A stretch of DNA of 64,000 bases, from assembly GCF_017876405.1 (NCBI RefSeq), contig NZ_JAGINW010000001.1:1377203-1441202 (forward strand), written 5' to 3'. Positions 55,790 through 64,000 of this stretch are shown here, in pieces. Under the pieces are notes generated by a model. It made no database searches. It saw only the letters and a program-made list of their open reading frames with translations, and was not told the origin of the DNA. Source of the DNA: Kibdelosporangium banguiense. GTDB taxonomy: Bacteria > Actinomycetota > Actinomycetes > Mycobacteriales > Pseudonocardiaceae. The position numbers and the translations under genes are program-made. Numbering within the stretch: the stretch's first letter is position 1; every line of letters begins with the position of its first letter.

Positions 55790-57241
55790 ATGACTGATCC
55801 AGGCTCGTACGCGTACCTGGTGAGCCAGTTGCGGGACGGTGTGCTGCCCGCGGGCTCGCCGGCGAAGGCCATCCGGGCGCTGGTTTCCGCTTCGTGGCAA
55901 CGATCGCTCGCGGCGAGTGTCGATCCTGAACACGGTGAGCCACCGGTTGTCTACGCCGAGAACGAGATCGCCGACCTACGGGAGGATCATCCGCTGGCAG
56001 CGGTGCTGCCGACGTTGCGGGCCATGCTGGTGAGCATCGCCGACGAGGCCGAACACGTCATGATCATCGCGGACGCGGGCGGGCACCTGCTGTGGCGTGA
56101 GGGCAGTGCGAAAGTTCGCCACCGGGCGGACAAAGTGCTGCTGACCGAGGGAACCCGCTGGACCGAGGAAGCCATCGGCACCAACGCGATGGGCACTGCC
56201 CTGGCAATGGACAGTCCGGTAGTGATACATGCAACAGAACATCTAGTGCATACGTACCATCCGTGGACATGCGCCGCCGCGCCGGTGCACGATCCGGACA
56301 CCGGGGCGATGCTGGGTGTCATCGATGTCACCGGCCCAATGTCCACAATGCACCCGTCAACGCTCGCCCTGGTCTCCACCGCGGCGCAGCTGGCCGAAAG
56401 CCAGCTCCAGGTGATGATGACAGTCCGGAACGAACGGTTCCGACTGCGCAACCTGCGTCACCTGGCCGGCCTGCGGGGTGAGCCCGGTGCCCTGATCAGC
56501 AGCAGCGGGCGGGTGGTCGCGGCCGAGTCGTGCACCGGCATTCCGTCCAGAGTGGACATCTCAGGCGAACGCGGCACGCTGTGGCTGCCCGATGGCCGGG
56601 AAGCGACGCTCGAGCCACTCGCCGAGGGCTACCTGCTCCGGCTCTCCTCCGGCACATCGCGGCGACGCCAGCAGCTGTTGTCGCTCCCCTTCCTCGGTGC
56701 CAACGAGACCGCCGTGCTGCTGGACGGCCGCGAAATCCCGCTCACGCTGCGGCATGCCGAGATCCTGACGTTGCTTGCCCTGAACCCCAAGGGGATGACC
56801 GCCGAGCAGCTGGCGCTGACGCTGTACGGCGAATCCGGCAACCCGGTCACCGCCCGCGCGGAGATTCATAGGTTGCGCACGCAACTGGGCGCCTCGGTGG
56901 TCAGCACCAAGCCCTACCGGCTGGAAGCCGAGGTGGACGCGGACTTCATCAACGTGCGCAAGCCATTGCGTGAGCGCAAGGTCCGGGAGGCGGTCGCGTT
57001 GTGGCGTGGACCGTTGCTGCCGCGCTCGAACGCACCGGGCATCATAGCCGAGCGCGAACTGACGCTCACGCACCTGCGAAGACTGGTCATCGAACGCGGC
57101 GACCCGGATACCTTGTGGACGTACGTGCGGGCCGCGCCGGACCAGGAAGCGCTGGAAGCCCTGGCCCGGAGCCTGCCGGGGACCGATCCGCGGCGCGGCT
57201 GGGTGGAATCGCAGCTCCGGCTCTGTCTCACCGACGACTGA
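55790..57241 (+). CDS. GAF-domain transcriptional regulator
   Basis: A 483-residue regulator. The N-terminal half resembles AcoR-type sensors: SASWQRSLAASVDPE, then a GAF domain with LTEGTRWTEEAIGTNAMGTA and HPWTCAAAPVHDPDTG. It lacks the sigma-54 AAA+ domain; instead the C-terminal part (about 310-385, ILTLLALNPKGMTAEQLALT and RAEIHRLRTQLGA) looks like a winged-helix DNA-binding domain. Such regulators in actinobacteria lie beside ExaC-type dehydrogenases and respond to alcohols or aldehydes. It is divergent from the degenerate dehydrogenase, 89 bp apart, with TTGCA repeats in the gap. Confidence 0.85.
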   Translation: MTDPGSYAYLVSQLRDGVLPAGSPAKAIRALVSASWQRSLAASVDPEHGEPPVVYAENEIADLREDHPLAAVLPTLRAMLVSIADEAEHVMIIADAGGHLLWREGSAKVRHRADKVLLTEGTRWTEEAIGTNAMGTALAMDSPVVIHATEHLVHTYHPWTCAAAPVHDPDTGAMLGVIDVTGPMSTMHPSTLALVSTAAQLAESQLQVMMTVRNERFRLRNLRHLAGLRGEPGALISSSGRVVAAESCTGIPSRVDISGERGTLWLPDGREATLEPLAEGYLLRLSSGTSRRRQQLLSLPFLGANETAVLLDGREIPLTLRHAEILTLLALNPKGMTAEQLALTLYGESGNPVTARAEIHRLRTQLGASVVSTKPYRLEAEVDADFINVRKPLRERKVREAVALWRGPLLPRSNAPGIIAERELTLTHLRRLVIERGDPDTLWTYVRAAPDQEALEALARSLPGTDPRRGWVESQLRLCLTDD

Positions 57242-57257
57242 CGGCACAATCAGGTCC

Positions 57258-60200
57258 GTGCAGATCGGGATTCTCGGCCCACTCGCGGTCACCGGTGCGG
57301 TGGCCGGTGCCCGGCTGCGCGCGCTGCTGATCGCGCTCGCCCTGGAACCCGGCCAGGTGGTGTCGATGAGCCGCCTGATCGACGGTGTCTGGGCGCAGGA
57401 CCCACCGGCGAAGGCGTCGAACGCTCTGCAAGTCCTGGTTTCCCGGCTGCGCAAGGCGGATCTGCCGATCGAGTCCCAACCGGCCGGTTACCGGCTGGCG
57501 CTGGACCCCGACGAGGTCGACGCGACCCGCTTCGAACGCCTTGTCACAGCCGCACGATCCGCGGACGACGCCACCAAGTCCCGGCTGCTGCGGGAAGCCC
57601 TCGGCTTGTGGCGCGGCCCCGCTTTGCAGGACGTGGCGGACGAGGAGTTCTTCCAGCCACGGATCACGCGGCTCAACGAACTACGACTGACCGCCATCGA
57701 AGACCGCGCCGAGGCAGAACTCAGGCTGGGCGAAGATCCGACGGCAAAACTGACGGCCCTGATGGCTGACAATCCCCTGCGGGAACGCATGGCTGGGGCG
57801 TTGATGCGCGCGCTGGCCGCGTCCGGCAGGGCCAACGAAGCTCTCACGGTCTACGAGACGACGCGGGAAGCCCTTGCCGAGCAACTGGGCGCCGATCCGT
57901 CACCTGAACTGTCTGCTTTGCACACATCCATCCTGCGGGCCGAACAACGGCCGAAGACGAACATCCGCACTGGCCTGACGACATTCGTCGGGCGCGGCGA
58001 CGACGTCAGCCAGGTCCGGAAACTGGTCGGCGACCATCGGCTCACCACGCTGACCGGGCTGGGCGGGACTGGGAAGACGCGGATGGCCATCGAGGTGGCC
58101 AGGACACTGCTCGACCAGACGCCCGACGGCGTGTGGCTGGCCGAGTTCGCCCCGGTCACGGCCGGCGACGACCTCGCGCAGGTCGTGCTGGGCACAGTGG
58201 GCCTGCGAGAGGGGGCGCTCATCCCCAAAGGTGAGCCGATCGACCGGCTGACCGCCGCGATGAGCACCAGGAACGCGTTGCTGGTACTGGACAACTGCGA
58301 GCACGTGATCGACGCTGCCGCCGCGCTTGCGGAACGACTGCTGGGTGAATGTCCGAGGCTGCGGATTCTGGCGACCAGCCGGGAACCGTTGAACATCACA
58401 GGCGAGGCGCTGTGGCCAGTCGAGCCTCTCGCACTGCCACCTGACAACTCCGACATCGGCACGGCGATGTCGTCGGACGCGGTCCGGTTGTTGAGCGACC
58501 GGGCAAGCGCGATGAGGCCAGGGTTCGTGGTCGACGAGCAGACGGTCGAGGACGTCGTGCGGATCTGCCGTGCACTGGACGGCATGCCATTGGCGCTCGA
58601 ACTGGCGGCGGTACGGCTGCGCACAATGACTCCGGCTCAAGTGGCAAGCCGCCTCGACGACAGGTTCCAGCTGCTGACCGGTGGCAGCAGGGTCGCCCTG
58701 CCCCGGCATCAGACGCTGCGGGCGATGGTCGACTGGAGCTGGGAGCTGCTGTCGGACCGGGAACGTGCTGTGCTGCGCCGGTTCGCGGTGTTCTCCGGCG
58801 GCGCGACGCTGGAAGCGGCCGAACAGGTCTGCGGCGGGGATGTACTCGCTGAGCTGGCCGACAAGTCCTTGCTGGTACCCGGTGAGCGCTACCAGATGCT
58901 GGAAACGATCAAGGCCTACTGCCTGGAAAAGCTGGCCGAGGCCGGTGAACTCGGCCAGACGCGGCAAGCACACGCCAAGTACTTCCTTGGTCTGGTGGAA
59001 ACCGCGGACCCGGGCCTTCGTGGTACGGACCAGCTGACCTGGCTTGCCCGGCTGACCGCCGACCACGACAACATCAACGCCGCCCTGCGTAACGCCATCG
59101 CGATCGGCGCGGCACAAACCGCAGCACAGCTGGCAGCGACCGCAGGTTGGTACTGGTGGCTCAGCAGTCATCAGGAGGAAGGCGTGGACCTGACCACCGC
59201 CGCCCTCGCACTGCCTGGCGCTGACGAGGAAACCCGAGCCGCTGCCTACGCGGTGGCAGCGTTGTTGTCGCTGGCCGGGAACGTCGATGCCAATCAGGCG
59301 ACCGAATTTCTCGCTGAGGCACAGAGATTCGCCGGGCACCAGGAGTCCAGATACCCGTTGCTGCGCCTGGTCTGGCACGTCCACCACGTCATTTCGGGCA
59401 CAGGTCCGGCAGCCGAACCCGACAAGGACCCGTGGGTCGAGGCGGCGACGCGGTTGCAGCGCGCGGCCATCAGGCTATCGATGGGTCATCGGCATGCCGA
59501 GGTCGAGTCCGATCTAGACGCCGCCGTATCGGGTTTTCACGTGATCGGCGACCGGTGGGGGTATGCCTTCGCACTGACCAACCTGGCCAGTCTGGTCGCC
59601 TGGCGCGGCGATATCGCGGCTGCGATCACCCATCACGAACAGGCTGTGCAGGCCGCGGCTGAACTCGGGGCGAACGAGGACATGGTGCTGAGCTGGATAC
59701 AGCTGGCCCAGTTGCGTTGGCAGCTCGGCGACACAGCGGCGTGCACCACCGCTTTGACACAGGCTGAACGGGAAGCGGCGAAGCTCGGGGTGCCGTCGGC
59801 ACAGGCCACTGTGGCCTACGGCAAGGCCGAGGTCATGCGGTGGGCCGGTGATCTCGACGCCGTGCGGAACCTGCTGGCCAAGGCCGAGGTCCTGGCGCGG
59901 CACGTGAGCATCAACTGGGGAATTCGCGTCGCGGTCGCCGGCCAGCAGGGATACCTGCACGCGGAGCAAGGCGATCTGGACGCCGCCCGGGAGCGGCACG
60001 CGTTCGCACTCGACATGGTGCTCGGCACACCGAACTCGATCCTGATCGCCCACATTGTCGTCGGTATCGCGGATCTTGCTCTGCGCCAAGGGAAACCAGC
60101 GGAGTCAGCCCGGCTCCTGGCCGCCGCGGACGCCATCCGTGGCACACCTGATCTCTCCCATCCCGATGCGCGGCGAGTCAAAGAGCAAGCGCGTGCCGCA

Positions 60201-60293
60201 CTCGGCGAGCAACTGTTCACCGAGGCAGCACAACGCGGCCGCAACGCGGCGCCCTCAGATCTGCCGGAGATCGCCAAGGCAACTCTCGGCTAG
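57258..60293 (+). CDS. SARP/AfsR-type regulator (BTAD, NB-ARC, TPR)
   Basis: A 1011-residue regulator: winged-helix OmpR-like DNA-binding domain (1-85), bacterial transcriptional activator domain (about 90-235), an NB-ARC-type ATPase with Walker A GLGGTGKTR (~268-276) and Walker B LLVLDNCEH, then C-terminal TPR-like helices. AfsR-like proteins activate secondary-metabolite or stress genes after ATP-dependent assembly. It starts 16 bp after the GAF regulator and may be co-transcribed. The adjacent DrrAB-type exporter is convergent and might be a target, but no biosynthetic cluster is visible. Confidence 0.92.
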   Translation: MQIGILGPLAVTGAVAGARLRALLIALALEPGQVVSMSRLIDGVWAQDPPAKASNALQVLVSRLRKADLPIESQPAGYRLALDPDEVDATRFERLVTAARSADDATKSRLLREALGLWRGPALQDVADEEFFQPRITRLNELRLTAIEDRAEAELRLGEDPTAKLTALMADNPLRERMAGALMRALAASGRANEALTVYETTREALAEQLGADPSPELSALHTSILRAEQRPKTNIRTGLTTFVGRGDDVSQVRKLVGDHRLTTLTGLGGTGKTRMAIEVARTLLDQTPDGVWLAEFAPVTAGDDLAQVVLGTVGLREGALIPKGEPIDRLTAAMSTRNALLVLDNCEHVIDAAAALAERLLGECPRLRILATSREPLNITGEALWPVEPLALPPDNSDIGTAMSSDAVRLLSDRASAMRPGFVVDEQTVEDVVRICRALDGMPLALELAAVRLRTMTPAQVASRLDDRFQLLTGGSRVALPRHQTLRAMVDWSWELLSDRERAVLRRFAVFSGGATLEAAEQVCGGDVLAELADKSLLVPGERYQMLETIKAYCLEKLAEAGELGQTRQAHAKYFLGLVETADPGLRGTDQLTWLARLTADHDNINAALRNAIAIGAAQTAAQLAATAGWYWWLSSHQEEGVDLTTAALALPGADEETRAAAYAVAALLSLAGNVDANQATEFLAEAQRFAGHQESRYPLLRLVWHVHHVISGTGPAAEPDKDPWVEAATRLQRAAIRLSMGHRHAEVESDLDAAVSGFHVIGDRWGYAFALTNLASLVAWRGDIAAAITHHEQAVQAAAELGANEDMVLSWIQLAQLRWQLGDTAACTTALTQAEREAAKLGVPSAQATVAYGKAEVMRWAGDLDAVRNLLAKAEVLARHVSINWGIRVAVAGQQGYLHAEQGDLDAARERHAFALDMVLGTPNSILIAHIVVGIADLALRQGKPAESARLLAAADAIRGTPDLSHPDARRVKEQARAALGEQLFTEAAQRGRNAAPSDLPEIAKATLG

Positions 60294-61057
60294 ACCCTTT
60301 CGCGGTTGTACAGCTTCCTCGCCCACAGGTAGCCGATCACCGAGAATCCGACGGCCCAGCCGATCGAGACCACCAGGCTGCTGCCGATCGGGGCACCCAG
60401 CAGCAGTCCCCGGATTGTCTCGATCATCGGGGTGAACGGCTGGTTCGCCATGAACCACCGCACACCCGCCGAGGCCGATTCCGGTGGCACGAAAGCACTG
60501 CTGATGAACGGCAGGAACTGTAACGGAAGCGAGGCGCCGTTGGCCGTCTCGAGGCTTCGCGCGTTCAGCCCGAACGCGACCGCCAGCCAGCTGATCATCA
60601 GCGAGAACAGGGTGGCTGCGCCGAGGAAGGCCAGCCATTCCAGCACACCTGCCGTCGGCGCGAACCCGATGAGCAGCGCCACCGCGAGCATGAAGACGAT
60701 GGCGGCCATCGTGCGGATCACGTTCGCCAGGACATGTGCTGTGAGCACCGAGGCACGCGAGATCGACATACTGCGGAACCGCGAGATGATGCCTTCGGTC
60801 ATGTCCGAGGCGGCGCCGACCGAGGTCTGGGCCGCACCGGAACTGATGCACATGAAGATGATTCCCGGCACCACATAGTCCACATAGGATGACCCGGCCG
60901 ACAGGCCACCGCCCATCGATCCGCCGAAGACGTAAACGAACAACAGCAGGAACATCAACGGCAGGAACAGTGAACTCACCGCGACAGCCGGATATCGGAT
61001 CGCGTGTTTGTACTGCCGTCGCAACATCGTGCGCGCGTCAGCGATGGCATAACTCAT
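60290..61057 (-). CDS. ABC-2 permease, daunorubicin-exporter (DrrB) type
   Basis: A 255-residue membrane protein with six hydrophobic segments and the DrrB-like start (MLRRQYKHAIRYPAVAVSSL). The central IIFMCISSGAAQTSVGAASDMTEGI is the ABC-2 signature. The ATG at 61057 overlaps the ATPase stop (ATGA). It should pair with the ATPase as a drug or glycolipid exporter. Its end overlaps the SARP gene's end by 4 bp. Confidence 0.9.
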   Translation of the reverse strand: MSYAIADARTMLRRQYKHAIRYPAVAVSSLFLPLMFLLLFVYVFGGSMGGGLSAGSSYVDYVVPGIIFMCISSGAAQTSVGAASDMTEGIISRFRSMSISRASVLTAHVLANVIRTMAAIVFMLAVALLIGFAPTAGVLEWLAFLGAATLFSLMISWLAVAFGLNARSLETANGASLPLQFLPFISSAFVPPESASAGVRWFMANQPFTPMIETIRGLLLGAPIGSSLVVSIGWAVGFSVIGYLWARKLYNRERV

Positions 61058-61998
61058 TTCGCTGCTTCTTTCTCGGTCGTGTGGCCGGTCAGGGCGAAGA
61101 AGACGTCGTCGAGGTCAGGTGTGTGCACGGTCAGGCCCGCGATGTGGATGAGGTTCTGATCGAGCCGGTCGAGCACGGACCGCAGCGACTGGACATCACC
61201 GTCGCTGGGTACCTGCAGTGTGAGGGCGTCGTCGTCGCGAGTGGCCATGCCGAACACCGAGGCAGACCTGTCGAGCTCGGTGACATCGGCGAACTGCAGC
61301 CGGATGTGCCCGCCGGGGATGCGGCGTTTGAGCTCGGCGGGAGTGCCCTGCGCGACGATCCCGCCGCGGTCCAGGACCGCGATCCGGTCGGCGAGCTGGT
61401 CGGCTTCGTCCAGGTACTGCGTGGTCAGCAGGATCGTCACGCCGTCCGCCACGAGCCGGCGGATCATCTGCCACATCGTGCGGCGGCTGCGTGGGTCCAG
61501 GCCGGTGGTCGGCTCGTCGAGGAAGATCACCCTGGGGTTGCCGACCAGCGTCATCGCCAGATCGAGCCGTCGGCGCATACCGCCGGAGTACGTCACGACG
61601 TACTTGCCGGCCGCGTCGAGCAGGTCGAACTGCTCAAGCAGCTCAGCCGTGCGGCGCCGGCCCTCCGGCCTGCTCAGATGCCGCAGGTCGGCCATCAGCC
61701 GCAGGTTCTCCTCACCGGTGAGCAGGCCGTCGACAGCCGAGAACTGGCCGGTCAGGCCGATCGCCGCGCGGACTGAATCAGGTTCGGCGGCGACGTCGTG
61801 CCCGGCGACGCGCGCCTGGCCGCCGTCGGCGGAGATGAGGGTGGACAGGATCTTGACTACGGTGGTCTTGCCGGCGCCGTTCGGGCCGAGCAGCGAAAAG
61901 ACCGTGCCTTCGGCGACATCGAGATCGATGCCGTCCAGCACGACCTGCTCACCGAACGACTTGCGCAGCCCGGTCACCGCGATCGCGGAGGTTCTCAT
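61054..61998 (-). CDS. ABC ATPase, daunorubicin-exporter (DrrA) type
   Basis: A 314-residue ATPase: Walker A GPNGAGKTT, signature YSGGMRRRLD, Walker B VIFLDEPTTGLD, switch TTQYLDEA (Gln in place of His, normal for DrrA types) and the DrrA C-terminal domain. ATG 61998 (RTSAIAVTGLRKSFG) gives the usual length; ATG 62028 is possible. It is divergent from the small exported-protein operon. Confidence 0.92.
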   Translation of the reverse strand: MRTSAIAVTGLRKSFGEQVVLDGIDLDVAEGTVFSLLGPNGAGKTTVVKILSTLISADGGQARVAGHDVAAEPDSVRAAIGLTGQFSAVDGLLTGEENLRLMADLRHLSRPEGRRRTAELLEQFDLLDAAGKYVVTYSGGMRRRLDLAMTLVGNPRVIFLDEPTTGLDPRSRRTMWQMIRRLVADGVTILLTTQYLDEADQLADRIAVLDRGGIVAQGTPAELKRRIPGGHIRLQFADVTELDRSASVFGMATRDDDALTLQVPSDGDVQSLRSVLDRLDQNLIHIAGLTVHTPDLDDVFFALTGHTTEKEAAK

Positions 61999-62114
61999 GG
62001 CCCAGAGCCTCGCCAGGACCGCTTTCATTTCGTTGAGCCCGCGCTGACACGTCCTTACACAACCCGAACACAACCCGGACACCTCGCTCACCGGCGCTCG
62101 TCAGAGTTGGCCGC

Positions 62115-62480
62115 ATGAAATGGACGCATCGCTTAGCCGCCCTCGGGGGCGCGACCGCAATCGCCCTCACCACACTCACCACCGCAGCCTCGGCACAGGC
62201 CACCGAGCCTTCGTTCGACGTGCAAAAGGTCTGTGACCAGCGGATTCCCAAGCTGGAGACACGTGCCAACAAGATGCTGACCCGGATCACAGGCGACGCG
62301 AAGGTCGTCGGGTCCACCGCGAACCTCCGGGCCCGCGCCGAACGCGCGAAGGCTGCGGGCAACGAGGCCCAGGCCGACTGGCTGAACGGCAAGGCCGACC
62401 ACCGCGAGCAGCGCGTCGGCCTGCTGCGTGACGCACTGGCCAAGCTGGACGCCTACAAACAGAAACACTGTGGCAAATGA
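62115..62480 (+). CDS. Small secreted helical protein, TCS operon
   Basis: A 121-residue protein with a signal peptide (cleavage near ASAQA) and a mature ~95-residue, highly charged helical hairpin containing two cysteines (KVCDQR and the C-terminal KHCGK), which may form one disulfide. Family unknown. It begins an operon: its stop overlaps the next start (ATGA), followed by a small lipoprotein, a response regulator and a sensor kinase. It may be the ligand-side accessory of that system. Confidence 0.75.
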   Translation: MKWTHRLAALGGATAIALTTLTTAASAQATEPSFDVQKVCDQRIPKLETRANKMLTRITGDAKVVGSTANLRARAERAKAAGNEAQADWLNGKADHREQRVGLLRDALAKLDAYKQKHCGK

Positions 62481-62617
62481 GACGCCTGGCCGTGGTCTTC
62501 GCACTGTTCGGGTTGCTGATGACGGGCTGCGTGAAGGAGGAAGCACCGCCGGCCGGTGACCTAGACTCCATCGAGTCCACACTCAACAGTGTCGAGTCGG
62601 AGCTGAATGAGCCCTAA
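62477..62617 (+). CDS. 46-residue lipoprotein between exported protein and response regulator
   Basis: This short frame encodes MRRLAVVFALFGLLMTGC followed by a 28-residue acidic peptide ending SVESELNEP. The lipobox is LMTGC (Cys18). It overlaps the preceding gene by 4 bp (ATGA) and the response-regulator start by 11 bp, so it is tightly coupled in the operon. The arrangement and signal sequence make it a likely real gene despite its size. Function unknown; a sensor-kinase accessory is plausible. Confidence 0.75.
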   Translation: MRRLAVVFALFGLLMTGCVKEEAPPAGDLDSIESTLNSVESELNEP

Positions 62618-63278
62618 AGGCTTGGTGCTCGTTGCCGAGGACGAGCGCTCGATCGCCGACCTGGTCGCACTTTACCTGCGCCGGGACGGGTTCGGCGTGC
62701 ACGTGGAGACAGATGGACCGGGCGCACTCGCGGCGGTACGGCGGTTGCGGCCGGTCGCTGTCGTGCTGGACATCGGCCTGCCGGGGATGGACGGCATCGA
62801 GGTCTGCCGCACGTTGCGTGCCGCGGAGGACTGGACACCGGTGTTGTTCGTGACCGCTCGGGACGACGAAGTCGACCGGATCCTCGGCCTTGAGATGGGC
62901 GCCGACGACTACGTCACGAAGCCGTTCAGCCCTCGCGAGCTCGTTGCGCGCGTGCGGACCGTGTTGCGGCGCGGCGCACCGGTGAGCGAGGTGCTGGCGG
63001 TCGGGGCGACTCGGTTGAACGTCGACCAGCGCCGGGCGTGGGCTGGTGACCGGGAGGTCGCGCTGACCTCCACCGAGTTCGATCTGCTCGAGCACCTGAT
63101 GCGGACGCCCGCACGGGTGTACTCGCGGGAACAGCTGCTCAGCGCGGTCTGGGGCTATCAGGCCGCGGCCGGCACCCGGACTGTGGACGTGCACATCGCC
63201 CAGTTGCGCGCCAAACTCGGCGATGAAAGTCCGATCAGGACTGTCCGTGGGGTCGGATACTCGGCGGAGTCACGGTGA
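62607..63278 (+). CDS. OmpR-family response regulator
   Basis: A 223-residue regulator: receiver domain with acidic pocket (AEDE), phospho-acceptor Asp55 (VVLDIGLPGMDG), conserved Thr (VTARD) and Lys (TKPF), then a C-terminal winged helix (LTSTEFDLLEHLMRTPARVY, TVDVHIAQLRAKLG). Start ATG 62607. Its TGA overlaps the GTG of the histidine kinase. It likely controls genes including its own operon; signal unknown. Confidence 0.95.
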   Translation: MSPKGLVLVAEDERSIADLVALYLRRDGFGVHVETDGPGALAAVRRLRPVAVVLDIGLPGMDGIEVCRTLRAAEDWTPVLFVTARDDEVDRILGLEMGADDYVTKPFSPRELVARVRTVLRRGAPVSEVLAVGATRLNVDQRRAWAGDREVALTSTEFDLLEHLMRTPARVYSREQLLSAVWGYQAAAGTRTVDVHIAQLRAKLGDESPIRTVRGVGYSAESR

Positions 63279-64000
63279 GCCGCTCGCGGGCCACGCTCGC
63301 CGGCCGGATCACCGTGCTGTGCCTGGCGGTGGCCGGGATCTCCGCGCTGGTCGCCGGGTTGATCCTGTTCCGGCTGGTCACCACGACATCACGGGACGTG
63401 ACCAGGCGCGTGCTGGCCAACCAGGCCGACGTGATCGCCGCCCAGATCGCGGAGCAGGGCGGCGGTCTGGTCGGCCGCCGCCGGGTCGTGGACATCCTTG
63501 AGGGGCAAGGGATATCGGTGGTCGGCGTCGGCCAGCGTGGCCTGGTCACCGGCACTCCGGAGGCGGTAGCGGCAGCCAAGCAGGCCAAGGCTGTCGACGG
63601 CGGGAAGGTGTCGAAGATCGTCGAGTCCGGCGGGCGGACCTACCTGGTGGAGGCCCGTGACGTGCCGCGCGGCAGCTTCGTGCTGGTCCAGCAGCCGTCC
63701 GCGGACCGATCGACCGTTCGCAGTCTGATCGGCAACATCCTGCTGGGACTGGGAATCGGTCTCCTCGTCGCCGCTCTGGCCGGGATTGTGCTCGGTCGCC
63801 TGCTCGCCCGGCCGTTGCGGCGGACCGCGCAGGTCGCGCACACCATGCGCGGCGGGCGTCGGGATCTGCGCGTTCCCGTTGAAGGCCCGCGTGAGGTCGC
63901 TGACGTCGCCGGGTCGGTCAACGAGCTGGCGGATGCGTTGCAGCGCAGTGAATCCCGACAACGGGACTTCCTGCTGTCGGTATCCCACGAACTGCGGACC
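63275..64000 (+). CDS. Sensor histidine kinase, C-terminus cut by window end
   Basis: The 242 codons present begin at GTG 63275 (GTGA overlap with the response regulator). A first membrane segment (about residues 12-35) is followed by an extracytoplasmic loop of ~110 residues, a second membrane segment (about 149-172), a HAMP domain, and the start of the HisKA domain ending SVSHELRT with the phospho-acceptor His. The catalytic HATPase domain lies beyond the window. It is the cognate kinase of the upstream regulator. Confidence 0.93.
   Translation, partial: MSRSRATLAGRITVLCLAVAGISALVAGLILFRLVTTTSRDVTRRVLANQADVIAAQIAEQGGGLVGRRRVVDILEGQGISVVGVGQRGLVTGTPEAVAAAKQAKAVDGGKVSKIVESGGRTYLVEARDVPRGSFVLVQQPSADRSTVRSLIGNILLGLGIGLLVAALAGIVLGRLLARPLRRTAQVAHTMRGGRRDLRVPVEGPREVADVAGSVNELADALQRSESRQRDFLLSVSHELRT

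Noticed and set aside
61054..61998. DrrA-type ATPase as degenerate because its switch residue is Gln (TTQYLDEA)
   Set aside because: This Gln is usual in DrrA-type exporters and all other motifs are canonical, unlike the MetN-like protein.
54399..62000. Secondary-metabolite cluster suggested by a SARP regulator and two exporters
   Set aside because: No PKS, NRPS, terpene or tailoring genes are present; the acyl-AMP ligase at 30650 sits in a housekeeping block.

Overview
The window is high-GC, gene-dense actinobacterial chromosome. GTG starts are frequent, ATGA/GTGA overlaps are common, and the gene set includes SARP-type regulators, a Pmt mannosyltransferase, an Rpf resuscitation factor, DUF3558 lipoproteins and a bacterial tricorn protease. 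This suggests a Pseudonocardiales-type actinomycete (relatives of Amycolatopsis, Saccharothrix or Kibdelosporangium). That placement is inferred from gene content, not from a database search. No phage, transposase, CRISPR array or rRNA was seen; there is one tRNA (Gln-UUG).

Layout. 0-4.6 kb: an EfeUOB iron-uptake operon behind a DtxR/IdeR-like iron box, then a DUF6653/TetR pair with its own palindromic operator. 4.6-13.9 kb: a leftward group, mfd, a nucleotidyltransferase, a SurA-like lipoprotein, mazG and a tricorn protease. 14.2-18.9 kb: an accessory cell-surface region. It has a three-gene leftward operon (two solute-binding-like proteins, one fused to a VWA domain, plus a membrane protein), divergent from a putative type VII-secreted helical protein and a DUF3558 lipoprotein. 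The gap between them holds a duplicated 28-bp sequence and an ECF-type promoter. 18.9-24.6 kb: metabolic and secreted proteins, then a fatty-acid desaturase with an iron box and a TetR gene. 24.9-40.1 kb: a housekeeping block (tRNA-Gln, GGDEF protein, glmU, prs, rplY, pth, a fatty acyl-AMP ligase, ABC-F, ispE, a MetN-like ATPase, ksgA, rpfB, tatD). From memory its order resembles the mycobacterial Rv1002c-Rv1023 region. 40.1-47.2 kb: a PadR-controlled ABC exporter, rsgA, a DUF4185 protein, rsmI and pmt. 47.3-64 kb: an atypical Ser/Thr kinase, prpE, lipoproteins, a GH20 hexosaminidase, a degenerate aldehyde dehydrogenase with its GAF regulator, a large SARP regulator, a DrrAB-type exporter, and an operon of two small exported proteins with a two-component system cut by the window end.

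How parts work together. The two iron boxes (before efeU and before the desaturase) suggest one iron-responsive repressor links iron uptake to an iron-dependent lipid enzyme. A SAM-I riboswitch precedes a MetN-like gene with no permease beside it. Its product keeps Walker A and a methionine-sensing NIL domain but has altered Q-loop, signature, Walker B and H-loop residues. Four copies of a ~55-bp nested palindrome each lie within about 15 bp of a stop codon, looking like a dispersed terminator family.

The strongest candidates for something undescribed are the SAM-controlled pseudo-ATPase, the dispersed palindrome family, the 14.2-18.9 kb surface region, the in-frame degenerate ExaC-like aldehyde dehydrogenase, and the N-terminally membrane-anchored kinase.
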